From positions 47,627 to 111,626 of the forward strand of contig NZ_JQGK01000008.1 in NCBI RefSeq assembly GCF_000743525.1: a stretch of DNA of 64,000 bases, in the 5' to 3' direction. The notes under the pieces were generated by a model. That model saw only the letters and a list, made by a program, of their open reading frames with translations. It was not told where the DNA came from and did no database searches. Shown here in pieces: positions 9,050 through 18,623 of this stretch; position 1 is the first letter of the stretch, and every line of letters begins with the position of its first letter. The position numbers and the translations under genes were made by a program. This stretch comes from Sulfurospirillum sp. SCADC (GTDB lineage Bacteria > Campylobacterota > Campylobacteria > Campylobacterales > Sulfurospirillaceae).

Positions 9050-10519
9050 CTATTGTAACAATGTCATAACGTTTTGTTGAGCAGCGTTTGCTTGACTCAA
9101 CGCATAACTTCCTGATTGCGCAAGAATGTTATATTTTGAGTAGTTAGCAGATTCTGTTGCAAAGTCAACGTCACGGATTTGAGATTCCGCGGATGTAACG
9201 TTTACTTGAGTTACAGAGATGTTACTGATCGTTGATTCCAATTGATTTTGAACAGAACCGATATTTGCACGAATGCTATCAAGTGACTCTTGTGCTGTTT
9301 GAGCAATTTTGATCATCGCTTGTGCGCCTGCATACGTTGTAACACCCGCACCGATATCATCGCCTGCCCCAACAGCATTGCTATTGGTAAAGGCACCCAT
9401 AGCTTCAGCCACAGCAGAGCTGATCGTACCCATCATATCTTTAAGACCAACACTTTTTTGGTTTGCAGAAGTATCAACAGTGACAGATCCAGTTATTGTA
9501 GTAGAATAATTAATATCAGCTGCACCTGATTTTGTCAATGTTAAACGACCCGCATAGGTACTATCGGCAACATGACCTTGCGCAGTAAGTCCTGCGACGT
9601 CTATCGCACGACCATCGCTTGAGGTAAGCTCTAAGGCACCCTCAGAGTTGACGCTAGCACTTACACCCGTTGTTGCAGAGTATTGATTGATCGCATCAAC
9701 TAGCGTACCGCTACTATCGTTCGCTTTAACATCAAGAGAAGAGGCAATCGTAACACCATTAATCGTGATCGTACCTGTCGTACCTGAAGTAACCGCAGCA
9801 GTACCTGTTTGTGTCAAACTCCAACTTGCACTGACACCTGTTGCATCGGTACTTTTATTGATCTCAGCCGCCAATGCACCTACACCTGTTCCTGCACTGG
9901 TACTGATAACAACGGAAGAAAGCGTAATGTCTGCACCCGATGCTGATGAGAAGGTCATCGTCACTTTACCCGTACCAGTCATCATCTCAGTCGTTTCAAA
10001 ACGCGTTTGACCGATTTTATCAGAACTCGTTGCACCGATACTCATACTGATGGTTTGGTTCGCATACGCACCGATTTGGAACTCCGCGTTCGTAAAGTTA
10101 CCTGAAAGCAAGCTTTTACCGTTGTACGAAGTGGTAGAAGCGATGTTGTCAAGTTCTTCCATCAAAGAAGCGATGTCTGATTGAAGGGCTTTACGAGAAC
10201 TTGTACTTTGACCATCTTGCGCCGCTTGGGTTGCTTTGGTTTTGATGGTATCAAGAATGCTAATTTGCTCATCCATCGCACCATCCGCAATTTGAGCGAT
10301 AGATACACCATCGTTCGCATTAGAGATTGCTTGGCTAAGAGAATTAGCTTGTGAACGAAGAGAGTCAGCAATGGACATACCTGATGCATCATCAGCTGCA
10401 GAGTTGATTCTCAAACCTGAAGACAATTTAGCGAGTGAATCGCTCAAACTGTTACTTGTTTTGTTAAGGCTGGTTTGCGCAGCAAGCGCTGCAACGTTTG
10501 TGTTAATACGGAAACTCAT
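9050..10519 (-). CDS. flaA: Flagellin
   Basis: 489 aa filament protein. The N-terminal D0/D1 region opens MSFRINTNVAALAAQ and runs to about residue 170; the C-terminal D1/D0 region ends with SQANAAQQNVMTLLQ. The centre is Ser/Thr/Ala/Gly-rich and offers many O-glycosylation sites, fitting the adjacent maf and leg genes. The segment TIKTKATQAAQDGQ is the Campylobacter-type sequence, associated in that group with escape from TLR5 recognition. An in-frame ATG 30 codons upstream exists, but the Shine-Dalgarno aaagga and family alignment favour 10519. Preceded by a sigma-28 promoter and followed by a terminator. Confidence 0.96.
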   Translation of the reverse strand: MSFRINTNVAALAAQTSLNKTSNSLSDSLAKLSSGLRINSAADDASGMSIADSLRSQANSLSQAISNANDGVSIAQIADGAMDEQISILDTIKTKATQAAQDGQSTSSRKALQSDIASLMEELDNIASTTSYNGKSLLSGNFTNAEFQIGAYANQTISMSIGATSSDKIGQTRFETTEMMTGTGKVTMTFSSASGADITLSSVVISTSAGTGVGALAAEINKSTDATGVSASWSLTQTGTAAVTSGTTGTITINGVTIASSLDVKANDSSGTLVDAINQYSATTGVSASVNSEGALELTSSDGRAIDVAGLTAQGHVADSTYAGRLTLTKSGAADINYSTTITGSVTVDTSANQKSVGLKDMMGTISSAVAEAMGAFTNSNAVGAGDDIGAGVTTYAGAQAMIKIAQTAQESLDSIRANIGSVQNQLESTISNISVTQVNVTSAESQIRDVDFATESANYSKYNILAQSGSYALSQANAAQQNVMTLLQ

Positions 10520-10575
10520 GATAAATCCTTTTATCTTTAGGTATTTCGCGGGCGTCCTTGCCTTTGATGAAAACA

Positions 10576-10602
10576 AGATCGGAGTCTGACAAAAAAACTT
10601 TA
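10576..10602 (-). promoter_or_regulatory. Sigma-28 (FliA) promoter of flagellin
   Basis: Minus strand: TAAAGTTT (10595-10602), an 11-bp spacer, then TCCGATCT (10576-10583). This matches the flagellar class 3 pattern TAAAGTTT-N11-GCCGATAA closely and sits about 57 bp upstream of the flagellin ATG. Confidence 0.88.
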
Positions 10603-10679
10603 ACATCACCTGCTATTTTTAAAAAGATTTTTTTTAGATAGAATACACAAAAATGTTTACATGTAAAGATGGAAAAGAA

Positions 10680-12752
10680 TTGAAAAATCTCATTATTGTC
10701 GAATCCCCGACTAAAGCAAAAACGATTAAGAATTTTTTAGGTAAAGAGTATACTGTTGTTGCTTCCAAAGGACATATCCGCGATCTTCCCAAAAGCAGTT
10801 TTGGCATCAAGATCGACAACCAAACCTTTACCCCAGAGTACCGCATCCCCAAAGATCATGCGGTGGTGGTTAAAGAGATCAAAGATCTTGCCAAAGTTGC
10901 GGATCAAGTCTATATCGCGACCGATGAGGACCGCGAGGGTGAGGCGATTGGTTTTCATATCGCTACTGCCATTGGTAAAGACCCTCAGTCGCTTCCACGC
11001 ATCGTTTTTCATGAGATTACCAAAACGGCGATCACGCATGCACTTGAAAATCCTAGGGTTTTAGATGTAAGCAGTATCAATGCCCAACAAGCAAGGCGCT
11101 TGCTAGATCGCATCGTGGGCTACAAGCTCTCTCCACTCCTCTCTTCCAAAATCCAAAAAGGACTTAGTGCAGGGCGCGTTCAATCGTCCAGCCTTAAAAT
11201 CATCGTCGATCGTGAAAAAGAGATAAGAGCGTTTGTTGCCGAAGAGTTTTGGAGTATCGATGCGCTGTTTAACACAACCATTGAATCCTCTTTGGTCGAG
11301 TTTGAAGGTGAAAAAATCGATAAAATGACGATCAGCAATGGTGAGCGTGCCCACGCGATCAAAGAAAAACTGCTTAAAGAAGCGTTTAAAGTAGCCCTCT
11401 TAGAGAAAAAAGAGCGTGAAAGTTCCCCAAGTCCTGCTTTTATGACATCCACGCTTCAACAAAGTGCCTCCAGTAGTTTAGGATTTTCGCCTAAAAAAAG
11501 TATGATGATCGCGCAAACCTTGTACGAAGGTGTCAAGACGCATCAAGGGGTTATGGGTGTCATTACGTATATGCGAACCGACTCTTTGAACATCTCCAAA
11601 GAGGCAATCGAAGCGGCGCGTGATCAGATCAAACAAAACTATGGCGATGCGTATCTGCCTGAAAAACCACGTTTTTATGCCAACAAATCTAAAAGTGCCC
11701 AAGAGGCGCACGAAGCGATTCGTCCGACCATTTTAGAGTTTACCCCTAAAATTGCACAAGAGTATCTCAAACCCGATGAGCTCAAACTCTATACACTGAT
11801 CTACAACCGCTTTTTAGCGTCTCAAATGAACAATGCACGTTTTGAATCCCAAACGCTGATGTTTGAAAGCAACAGTGGAAAGTTCAAAGCCAGCGGTCGC
11901 AAGCTCCTTTTTGATGGTTTCTATAAAGTGTATGGCGATAATGACAAAGATAAGCTTTTGCCAGATCTCGCCCTTGGACAAGAGGTTAAACTCTCTAAAA
12001 TTGATGCGAATCAGCACTTTACCGAGCCCCCATCACGCTACTCAGAAGCGAGTCTCATTAAAAAACTAGAAGGTCTTGGCATTGGTCGTCCCTCAACCTA
12101 TGCACCCACCATCTCGGTTTTAACGGCGCGTGATTACATTACGATTGAGAAAAAGCAGATCATTCCCACCGAAATTGCCTTTCAAGTGACCGAGCTTTTA
12201 GAAAAGCATTTCCCCCAAATCGTTGACTCCTCGTTTACCTCTAACATGGAAGAGAGACTCGACCTCATTGCGGAAGACAAAGAGGATTGGCAGGCGATTT
12301 TATGGGAATTTTATGAGCCTTTTGAAGCACAAGTCGCCAAAGGCAAAACGGACATCGAAAGCCAAAAAGTGGTCGTTTTTACGGGTGAAATGTGTCCAGA
12401 GTGTGGTAAAGAACTCGTCAGACGCAAAGGGCGTTTTGGAGAGTTTATCGCATGCAGTACCTATCCTACATGTAAATACACCCAAAACCTTAAAAAAGTG
12501 AGTGAAAGTGCTCCTAAGGAGAAAATAACCCTTGCCGTTCCTTGTCCAGAATGCGGAGGACCGATCTTAGAGCGCAGTTCTCGCAGAGGTAAATTCTTTG
12601 GTTGCGGTAACTATCCAAAATGTAAATTTATCTCTAACCACGAACCAACAGAGAAAAAATGCCCTGAATGCGGCTACATTATGGCAAAACGAGAGTTGCG
12701 TAAAAAAGAGATTTTTGAATGTATCAAATGCAAACACAAAGTTGACGCGTAA
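10680..12752 (+). CDS. topA: DNA topoisomerase I
   Basis: 690 aa type IA topoisomerase that relaxes negative supercoils. Toprim motifs: IVESPTKAKTI near the start and DEDREGEAI near residue 90. The active-site tyrosine is in GVITYMRTDS (about residue 295). Three C-terminal Cys4 zinc modules follow (CPECGKEL, CPECGGPI, CPECGYIM). I place the start at TTG 10680 because KNLIIVESP is the family N-terminus; an in-frame ATG at 10653 would add nine residues encoded by the TTTACATGTAAA repeat. Divergent from flagellin, with the two promoter regions sharing about 160 bp. Confidence 0.95.
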   Translation: MKNLIIVESPTKAKTIKNFLGKEYTVVASKGHIRDLPKSSFGIKIDNQTFTPEYRIPKDHAVVVKEIKDLAKVADQVYIATDEDREGEAIGFHIATAIGKDPQSLPRIVFHEITKTAITHALENPRVLDVSSINAQQARRLLDRIVGYKLSPLLSSKIQKGLSAGRVQSSSLKIIVDREKEIRAFVAEEFWSIDALFNTTIESSLVEFEGEKIDKMTISNGERAHAIKEKLLKEAFKVALLEKKERESSPSPAFMTSTLQQSASSSLGFSPKKSMMIAQTLYEGVKTHQGVMGVITYMRTDSLNISKEAIEAARDQIKQNYGDAYLPEKPRFYANKSKSAQEAHEAIRPTILEFTPKIAQEYLKPDELKLYTLIYNRFLASQMNNARFESQTLMFESNSGKFKASGRKLLFDGFYKVYGDNDKDKLLPDLALGQEVKLSKIDANQHFTEPPSRYSEASLIKKLEGLGIGRPSTYAPTISVLTARDYITIEKKQIIPTEIAFQVTELLEKHFPQIVDSSFTSNMEERLDLIAEDKEDWQAILWEFYEPFEAQVAKGKTDIESQKVVVFTGEMCPECGKELVRRKGRFGEFIACSTYPTCKYTQNLKKVSESAPKEKITLAVPCPECGGPILERSSRRGKFFGCGNYPKCKFISNHEPTEKKCPECGYIMAKRELRKKEIFECIKCKHKVDA

Positions 12753-12774
12753 GCCGTTTTCAAAGATAAACCCC

Positions 12775-12822
12775 CACGCACCCTTGGTGCTTGACTGCGT
12801 GCAACCTCATTGGTACGCAGTC
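12775..12822 (+). other. Structured topA-bioB intergenic RNA with alternative hairpins
   Basis: Two consecutive hairpins can form: GCACC-CTT-GGTGC (12778-12790) and an 8-bp stem GACTGCGT/ACGCAGTC (12793-12822, 14-nt loop). CACGCA at 12775-12780 can instead pair with TGCGTG at 12796-12801, breaking both. No T run follows, so it is not a standard terminator. It lies about 30 bp before the bioB start. Role unknown. Confidence 0.4.
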
Positions 12823-12851
12823 TAAACTTTACATGTAAGGAATCTTCACCT

Positions 12852-13697
12852 ATGAAAAAATCAATTTTTTTATGTTCTATTTGCAATATCTCCAGTGGAA
12901 GCTGCGCCGAGGATTGTGGATTTTGCACGCAAAGTGCGCACCATCATGCCGATATTGAACGTTACAAATATAAACCCGTAGAGCAAATTGTCTTTGAAGC
13001 ACAAAGTGCTGCAAGCAATGGCGCTTTAGGATTTTGCCTCGTCACCTCAGGTCTGGGATTGGATGAGAAAAAACTCTCCTTTGTCTGCGAAGCGGCACGC
13101 GCTGTACGCTCAGTTCTACCTGAGATTCACCTCATTGCCTGTAATGGTATGGCAAATGTTGAGCAACTTCGCGCCCTTAAAGAAGCTGGCGTCAACTCGT
13201 ACAACCACAACCTTGAGAGCTCTCAAGCGTTTTATAAGGCGATCTGCACGACGCATACATGGGAAAGTCGGTATGAAACCTGTTTACATGTAAAAGAATC
13301 AGGGCTCTTCTTGTGCAGTGGTGGCATCTTTGGTTTAGGTGAAAGCAAAGAAGATCGCGCTTCGTTTATACAAAGTGTCAAATCACTGAACCCTGAGACG
13401 ATGCCACTGAATTTTTACATCCAAAACCCCGCACTTCCCCTCAAAGCCAACCCACTGAGTGAAGCAGAAGCGTTAGACATTATTACCCAAGTAAGAGCAG
13501 CGCTGCCAAACACCAGACTGATGGTTGCAGGAGGGCGAGAGACTACGTTTGTAAGCCCTGATTGCGATATATTTGCAGCAGGTGCTGATGCTATTGTGAT
13601 TGGTGACTATCTGACCACCAAAGGTGAGCTTCCTAAAAAAGATCGCGAGATGATCACACGATTAGGATACGACATTGCGATAAGCTGTCACGCGTAG
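12852..13697 (+). CDS. bioB: Biotin synthase
   Basis: 281 aa radical-SAM enzyme that inserts sulfur into dethiobiotin. The SAM cluster motif is CAEDCGFC (Cys18, Cys22, Cys25), preceded by SICNISSGSC. Conserved YNHNLESS and GGRE segments follow. This is the short epsilon-type form. The start at 12852 is chosen because KKSIFLCSICN is the family beginning and aagga from the repeat TTTACATGTAAGGA lies 10 bases upstream; the frame is open 14 codons further up. No other biotin gene is in the window. Confidence 0.94.
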   Translation: MKKSIFLCSICNISSGSCAEDCGFCTQSAHHHADIERYKYKPVEQIVFEAQSAASNGALGFCLVTSGLGLDEKKLSFVCEAARAVRSVLPEIHLIACNGMANVEQLRALKEAGVNSYNHNLESSQAFYKAICTTHTWESRYETCLHVKESGLFLCSGGIFGLGESKEDRASFIQSVKSLNPETMPLNFYIQNPALPLKANPLSEAEALDIITQVRAALPNTRLMVAGGRETTFVSPDCDIFAAGADAIVIGDYLTTKGELPKKDREMITRLGYDIAISCHA

Positions 13698-13837
13698 CAG
13701 ATGTACTGCTACGCTCTACCTAAAACTTTCAAACTAACTTCTATACTATTCTTCTCTCTAATATAATAACGCTTACAATTTATGAAGCATGCAAAACAAA
13801 ATTTGATATACTATTTTATTACGAATAAAGGATGCCT

Positions 13838-15124
13838 ATGAGTAAAGAGACCGTTACCCTTATCGACAATCGTACGGGCACAGAGTATGAATTTCCGATC
13901 CTTAAGTCAACACTAGGACCTGATGTTGTAGATATTTCTACATTCTATGGTAACACAGGGATGTTTACGCTTGATCGCGGCTTTACCTCTACGGCAAGCT
14001 GTAGGTCACGGATTACCTACATTGATGGGGACCTTGGTAAGTTGATGTACCGCGGTTACGACATCGCCTATTTGGCAACTAAAAAGTCGTTTTTAGATAC
14101 CGCTTTTTTACTGCTGCATAAAGAGCTTCCCAATAAAGATGAGTATAAAAACTTTTTACTAGAGCTTAAAAAGCGCTCTTTTATTCATGAAAGTATGCGT
14201 AAACTCTTTGATGCGTTTCCTGATAATGCCCATCCAATGGCGATTCTCTCCGCGGCAGTTTCAGCGCTTTCAACCTTCTATTTTGATCACCTCGATATGG
14301 ACTCACCCGATCAAGCCAAAGAGATGGCACACCGCATCATTGCAAAAATACCAACGATAGCGGCTTTTTCATACCGCTATTCTCAAGGTTTGCCGATTAT
14401 CTATCCTGACTTAGACAAAGGCTTTACGGAGAACTTTTTATACATGATCCGAGGCTATCCTCATCACCATATTGACCTCAAACCAATTGAAGTCAAAGCA
14501 CTGGATACGATCTTTACCCTGCATGCAGACCATGAGCAAAATGCTTCGACCACCGCTGTTCGTGTCGTCGCATCGACGCATGCACATCCGTATGCGGCCA
14601 TTTCAGCGGGTATTGGTGCTCTTTGGGGAAGAGCGCATGGAGGCGCTAACGAGTCGGTGATTCGTCAACTTGAGCTCATTGGCAGTGTTGAAAATGTGGA
14701 TAAATATATCGCAAAAGCGAAAGATCCTAATGATCCATTTAGATTGATGGGCTTTGGTCATAGAGTCTATAAAAACTTTGACCCACGTGCAACGATTTTG
14801 AAAAATCTTCAAAAACAGTTGGTCAATGATCTCTCTATCAACAGCGAATTGATGGAAGTGGCACACCGAATTGAAGAGATTGCGCTCAATGATGAGTACT
14901 TCATCAAACGTAAACTCTACCCCAATATCGACTTTTATTCAGGGCTTATTTTGCAAGCGCTTAAAATCCCTAAAGAGATGTTTGCCGTGATCTTTGTGAT
15001 TGGGCGAACACCTGGGTGGATCGCACAATGGCTTGAACTGAAAGAACAACCCGATATGAAGATTGCACGTCCTCGCCAACACTATCTTGGACCGCTTGAG
15101 CGTACGCCTAAATACGATCTCTAA
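13838..15124 (+). CDS. gltA: Citrate synthase
   Basis: 428 aa, the length of the type II hexameric enzyme. Catalytic residues appear in the expected order: His in LHADHEQNAST, His in GFGHRVYKNFDPRA and Asp in PNIDFYSG. Condenses oxaloacetate with acetyl-CoA at the entry to the citric acid cycle. An ATG six bases upstream (13832) abuts the Shine-Dalgarno aaagg, so 13838 is preferred. A TATACT box lies in the 140-bp upstream gap. Ends at a convergent junction with the AMIN-domain gene. Confidence 0.96.
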   Translation: MSKETVTLIDNRTGTEYEFPILKSTLGPDVVDISTFYGNTGMFTLDRGFTSTASCRSRITYIDGDLGKLMYRGYDIAYLATKKSFLDTAFLLLHKELPNKDEYKNFLLELKKRSFIHESMRKLFDAFPDNAHPMAILSAAVSALSTFYFDHLDMDSPDQAKEMAHRIIAKIPTIAAFSYRYSQGLPIIYPDLDKGFTENFLYMIRGYPHHHIDLKPIEVKALDTIFTLHADHEQNASTTAVRVVASTHAHPYAAISAGIGALWGRAHGGANESVIRQLELIGSVENVDKYIAKAKDPNDPFRLMGFGHRVYKNFDPRATILKNLQKQLVNDLSINSELMEVAHRIEEIALNDEYFIKRKLYPNIDFYSGLILQALKIPKEMFAVIFVIGRTPGWIAQWLELKEQPDMKIARPRQHYLGPLERTPKYDL

Positions 15125-15131
15125 CACCCGT

Positions 15132-15161
15132 TTACATGTAAGGATTTGTCCTTACATGTAA
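15132..15161. terminator. Inverted pair of TTACATGTAA repeats forming a 13-bp hairpin between convergent genes
   Basis: TTACATGTAAGGA (15132-15144), loop TTTG, TCCTTACATGTAA (15149-15161): a perfect 13-bp stem whose arms are two copies of the dispersed palindrome. Followed on the plus strand by CTTTTT at 15165-15170. Sits 8 bp after gltA and 11 bp before the end of the minus-strand AMIN gene. The same arms recur at 50908-50939. Confidence 0.75.
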
Positions 15162-15171
15162 GACCTTTTTC

Positions 15172-15879
15172 CTACTTCAATTTAACGATATATCCACCAT
15201 TAAATGCTTGCAAATCATAACGATAATGCCCATCGAGTAAGAGTGCAATGCGGTAAAATCCATCGTGACTTCCCAGTGTTGCAGAGACAAAAGGCGCTTG
15301 GTTAAACACTAAATTTTTCGTTCCATACGCATTGACTTTTTTAAAATCAATCACGACTTTATAAGGATCCGCAATGAGAAAATCTCGGATTTTACTCTCT
15401 TTGGTAAAAATAGTGATCTCGTTTTGATGGATAAAAAAGGAGAGATCTTCATTTAACTTAAAGGTGTTACCAGTGTTTGCACTAACCTTTGTTGTGGGTT
15501 TTTCTTCTTTAAGAAGCGGTGCAGGGGGAAGATCTTTTTTCTCAATTGACGGGGGTGTCACAACTGGTACACTCGGTTTAGACGCATTGGTTTCGGTTTT
15601 TTGACTTAATAGAAGCGGTAAATGCCAATCAACATTCTGCTCAACCGCAACAATCTCTTCACTGATAGATCCATCTAAATTTTGAAAGGTCACCGAAGCA
15701 CTTTTTAAAATACGTGCACTACTAGGAAGGGTGAGTGTGGTACTTTTGAAGTCTGTTAATTCGTCTTTAATTTGCGTGGTTTTCCCTACCGTTTGAGGAG
15801 ACATGCTTGTCTCAAAAGGATTTTCTCTCGCCTCTAATATCATTGCAAGAGATAGAAAAAGCCAAAGAATCTTCTGCAT
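15172..15879 (-). CDS. AMIN-domain periplasmic protein
   Basis: 235 aa. An N-terminal signal peptide (about 1-17, ending LEA) is followed by a Pro/Thr/Lys-rich linker (about 100-145) and a C-terminal AMIN-like domain (about 145-235: FKLNEDLSFFIHQNEI, ADPYKVVIDFKK, GFYRIALLLDGHYRYDL). AMIN domains bind peptidoglycan or localise envelope proteins. The position after FtsB-like, eno and recA matches the order of the Campylobacter jejuni locus encoding a periplasmic glycoprotein. No catalytic domain is attached. Confidence 0.8.
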   Translation of the reverse strand: MQKILWLFLSLAMILEARENPFETSMSPQTVGKTTQIKDELTDFKSTTLTLPSSARILKSASVTFQNLDGSISEEIVAVEQNVDWHLPLLLSQKTETNASKPSVPVVTPPSIEKKDLPPAPLLKEEKPTTKVSANTGNTFKLNEDLSFFIHQNEITIFTKESKIRDFLIADPYKVVIDFKKVNAYGTKNLVFNQAPFVSATLGSHDGFYRIALLLDGHYRYDLQAFNGGYIVKLK

Positions 15880-15892
15880 CTGCTCTCCTTAA

Positions 15893-16165
15893 TTATCGAT
15901 CAGGGTCCAATTGTCGCAATTCAAAGTACTCTTTTTGTAACACAGCGTTCTCATCTTTGAGACTTTTGATTTTTGAAGTTAACGTGTCTTTGTCGGCTTG
16001 GAGATTTAAAAGCACATCGAGTGAGCTTTTTCCAAACAGAACATCTCCGATATACAATCCAAAGCCAACAACCAAAACCACTAACGATAAAATTTTGAGA
16101 TAAAAGAGAGCAGATCTTCCGCTCTCTTCGGCTTCATCGTCAAATTCGTCTAAAACATCACTCAT
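15893..16165 (-). CDS. FtsB/DivIC-like septum formation initiator protein
   Basis: 90 aa: an acidic cytoplasmic N-terminus, one transmembrane helix (about 22-45, [20 protein letters not shown]) and a coiled coil (about 50-85, rich in heptad Leu/Lys). This bitopic plan is that of FtsB/DivIC divisome proteins. The start overlaps the eno stop by 4 bp, so it is cotranslated with eno. FtsB is often found next to eno in bacteria, which supports the call; sequence similarity alone is weak at this length. Confidence 0.7.
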   Translation of the reverse strand: MSDVLDEFDDEAEESGRSALFYLKILSLVVLVVGFGLYIGDVLFGKSSLDVLLNLQADKDTLTSKIKSLKDENAVLQKEYFELRQLDPDR

Positions 16166-17433
16166 TGAGCAAAGAGTTGTTTTCCTATGTACTCACCCAA
16201 TTCAAGCTCTTTATCGATCTCTAATAAGCGGTTGTATTTAGCGGTTCGTTCACCTCTGGCTGTTGCACCTGTTTTGATTTCACCGGTGTTAAGCGCTACC
16301 GCAAAATCAGCGATAAACGCATCTTCGCTCTCACCACTTCTATGACTCATCACACATTTGTAGTTGTTACGTTGTGCAAGACGGACGGTTCGCATGGTTT
16401 CACTTACCGTTCCAATTTGATTGGGTTTAATCAAAATGGCATTACCAATGCCTTTCGCAATACCTTCGCCTAAGATTTTCTCATTCGTTACAAAGAGATC
16501 GTCACCAACCAATTGAATTTTTGAACCCAATTTTTCGGTTAGAAGTTTCCAGCCATCCCAGTCATCTTCACTCAATCCATCTTCGATCGAAACAATCGGG
16601 TATTTTACGCAAAGGTTCTCATAGTAAGCAACCAGCTCAGCACTGCTCAGCGTTCTTTTTTCAGAATCAAGCTTATAACCACCCTCGCACACAAGCTCAC
16701 TACTGGCAACATCCAGTGCAATGGCAATATCAATGCCCGGTTTATACCCCGCTTTTTCAATCGCTTGCATAATCACTTTAATCGGTTCTTCATTGTCTTT
16801 GAGGTTTGGTGCAAAACCACCCTCATCACCAAGCGCTGTGCTCTCACCCATGCCTGCAATGATTTTTTTCAACTGATGATAGACTTCAACACACGATCTA
16901 AGTGCTTCAGAAAAATTCTCAAAATTAAGCGGCATAATCATGTACTCTTGAAAATCAACGCTGTTATTCGCGTGGCTTCCACCATTGATGATGTTAAACA
17001 TAGGTGTTGGAAGTGTCATCGCATTGCTTCCACCAAGGTAACGGTAGAGCGGAATGCCAAGGCTCATAGCAGATGCGCGTGCAACCGCCATAGAGACACC
17101 AAGGACGGCATTGGCACCTAAGCGTCCATAATTTTCCGTTCCATCAAGATTTTTCATCGTCTCATCGATCAACGCTTGATTAAAGGGACTAAGGCCAATG
17201 AGTTCATCTGAAATTTCTGTATTCACATTTTCACACGCTTTAAGGACACCTTTGCCCATATAGCGACTGTCACTATCTCTTAATTCTAACGCTTCTCGTT
17301 TGCCCGTACTTGCACCACTGGGTACGATTGCAGTGGCAACGGTTCCATCGCTTAGGGTTACTTTGGCGCGTACCGTTGGATTGCCACGACTATCGAGTAC
17401 TTCGTCTGCTGCAATATCTTCGATATAGATCAT
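16162..17433 (-). CDS. eno: Enolase
   Basis: 423 aa, full length. Interconverts 2-phosphoglycerate and phosphoenolpyruvate. Visible signatures: [12 protein letters not shown] near the N-terminus, [22 protein letters not shown], the metal ligands in [23 protein letters not shown] and GDDLFVTN, the catalytic Lys in [10 protein letters not shown] and the SHRSGE loop. The start overlaps the recA stop as ATGA. No copy of the dispersed palindrome falls in this gene. Confidence 0.97.
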   Translation of the reverse strand: MIYIEDIAADEVLDSRGNPTVRAKVTLSDGTVATAIVPSGASTGKREALELRDSDSRYMGKGVLKACENVNTEISDELIGLSPFNQALIDETMKNLDGTENYGRLGANAVLGVSMAVARASAMSLGIPLYRYLGGSNAMTLPTPMFNIINGGSHANNSVDFQEYMIMPLNFENFSEALRSCVEVYHQLKKIIAGMGESTALGDEGGFAPNLKDNEEPIKVIMQAIEKAGYKPGIDIAIALDVASSELVCEGGYKLDSEKRTLSSAELVAYYENLCVKYPIVSIEDGLSEDDWDGWKLLTEKLGSKIQLVGDDLFVTNEKILGEGIAKGIGNAILIKPNQIGTVSETMRTVRLAQRNNYKCVMSHRSGESEDAFIADFAVALNTGEIKTGATARGERTAKYNRLLEIDKELELGEYIGKQLFAQ

Positions 17434-18473
17434 TCATCTTCCTTTATCTCATCGGCACCACACGTCATAACCATCGCATTACCACCGATTGCTTGTTTGA
17501 TTTTCTCTTCAATTTCTAACGCTAGCTCTTTATTCTCTTTTAAAAATGCTTTTACATTCTCGCGACCTTGCCCCAATTTTGTCTCATTGTAACTAAACCA
17601 AGCGCCGCTTTTATCGATGATGTCCAACTTGACACCGTAATCGACCATTTCGCCCTCTTTTGAAATACCTTCGCCGAACATAATATCAAACTCTGCTTGA
17701 CGAAACGGAGGGGCTACTTTATTTTTAATAACTTTGGCTTTGACTCTGTTACCAATCTGCTCTTCACCTTGCTTCAACGTCGCGATTTTACGGACATCAA
17801 TACGCACCGAAGCGTAAAATTTAAGCGCATTTCCACCGGTGGTTGTTTCAGGTGAGCCATAGCCCATCGTGCCGATTTTCATACGAATTTGGTTGATAAA
17901 AATAACCGTCGTATTCATTTTATGCACGACTGCGGTGAGTTTGCGAAGGGCTTGACTCATGAGTCTTGCTTGAACGCCCATGTGCGAATCGCCCATATCG
18001 CCTTCAATCTCACTCTTCGGGGTCAATGCCGCTACGGAGTCGATAACGATCACATCTACCGCGCCACTGCGTGCGAGTGTCTCCACAATATCAAGGGCTT
18101 GTTCACCAAAATCGGGTTGCGAAACCAAAAGGTTCTCGATGTCTACGCCCAAATTGCCTGCATATTTCACATCCAGCGCATGTTCAGCATCCACAAACGC
18201 ACAAATACTTCCTTTTGATTGCGCTTCTGCAATGATTTGAAGCGATAATGTCGTTTTTCCTGAACTCTCTGGTCCATAAATCTCAATAATACGACCTTGT
18301 GGAATACCACCAATGCCAAGGGCAAGATCCAGTCCAATCGAACCCGTGCTAATAGAGGCAATGGGTTCAACCACTTTATCGCCTAATCTTACCAGTGCCC
18401 CTTTTCCAAACGCTTTGTCGATCTGTTTGATCGCAAGATCAAGTGCTTTTCTCTTATTTTCATCGATTTGCAT
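17430..18473 (-). CDS. recA: Recombinase RecA
   Basis: 347 aa. Walker [10 protein letters not shown] (about 68-76), Walker [11 protein letters not shown], the DNA-binding L2 region [14 protein letters not shown] and the MAW-type N-terminus are all present. Catalyses homologous strand exchange and LexA-type cleavage where that exists. Shine-Dalgarno gagg lies upstream and a TATAAA box lies just before it on the minus strand, so the transcript leader would be very short. First gene of the recA-eno-FtsB-AMIN run, divergent from mqnD. Confidence 0.97.
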   Translation of the reverse strand: MQIDENKRKALDLAIKQIDKAFGKGALVRLGDKVVEPIASISTGSIGLDLALGIGGIPQGRIIEIYGPESSGKTTLSLQIIAEAQSKGSICAFVDAEHALDVKYAGNLGVDIENLLVSQPDFGEQALDIVETLARSGAVDVIVIDSVAALTPKSEIEGDMGDSHMGVQARLMSQALRKLTAVVHKMNTTVIFINQIRMKIGTMGYGSPETTTGGNALKFYASVRIDVRKIATLKQGEEQIGNRVKAKVIKNKVAPPFRQAEFDIMFGEGISKEGEMVDYGVKLDIIDKSGAWFSYNETKLGQGRENVKAFLKENKELALEIEEKIKQAIGGNAMVMTCGADEIKEDE

Positions 18474-18587
18474 TGTACTACCTCTTTTATAGTGTTATTA
18501 TTTTATCATTTTGAGCTTGAAAAAGCCCTTTGAAGCAATTCTATACGATTTTTGCAAAAGCGGTTCAAAATATTTCAATATGGAATA

Positions 18588-18596
18588 TGTTAGAAT
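18588..18596 (+). promoter_or_regulatory. Extended -10 promoter of mqnD-fliQ-murB
   Basis: TGTTAGAAT gives a TGn extended -10 hexamer TAGAAT (18591-18596), about 28 bp before the start codon. No good -35 hexamer is seen at 17 bp, as is common for Campylobacterota sigma-70 promoters. Confidence 0.5.
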
Positions 18597-18623
18597 AATC
18601 CTAACTCTTTTGCAAGGATGCTT

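Noticed and set aside
9687..10010. Long plus-strand open frame opposite the flagellin centre
   Set aside because: Low-complexity Val/Ala/Pro translation that mirrors the Ser/Thr-rich flagellin codons; no ribosome-binding site.
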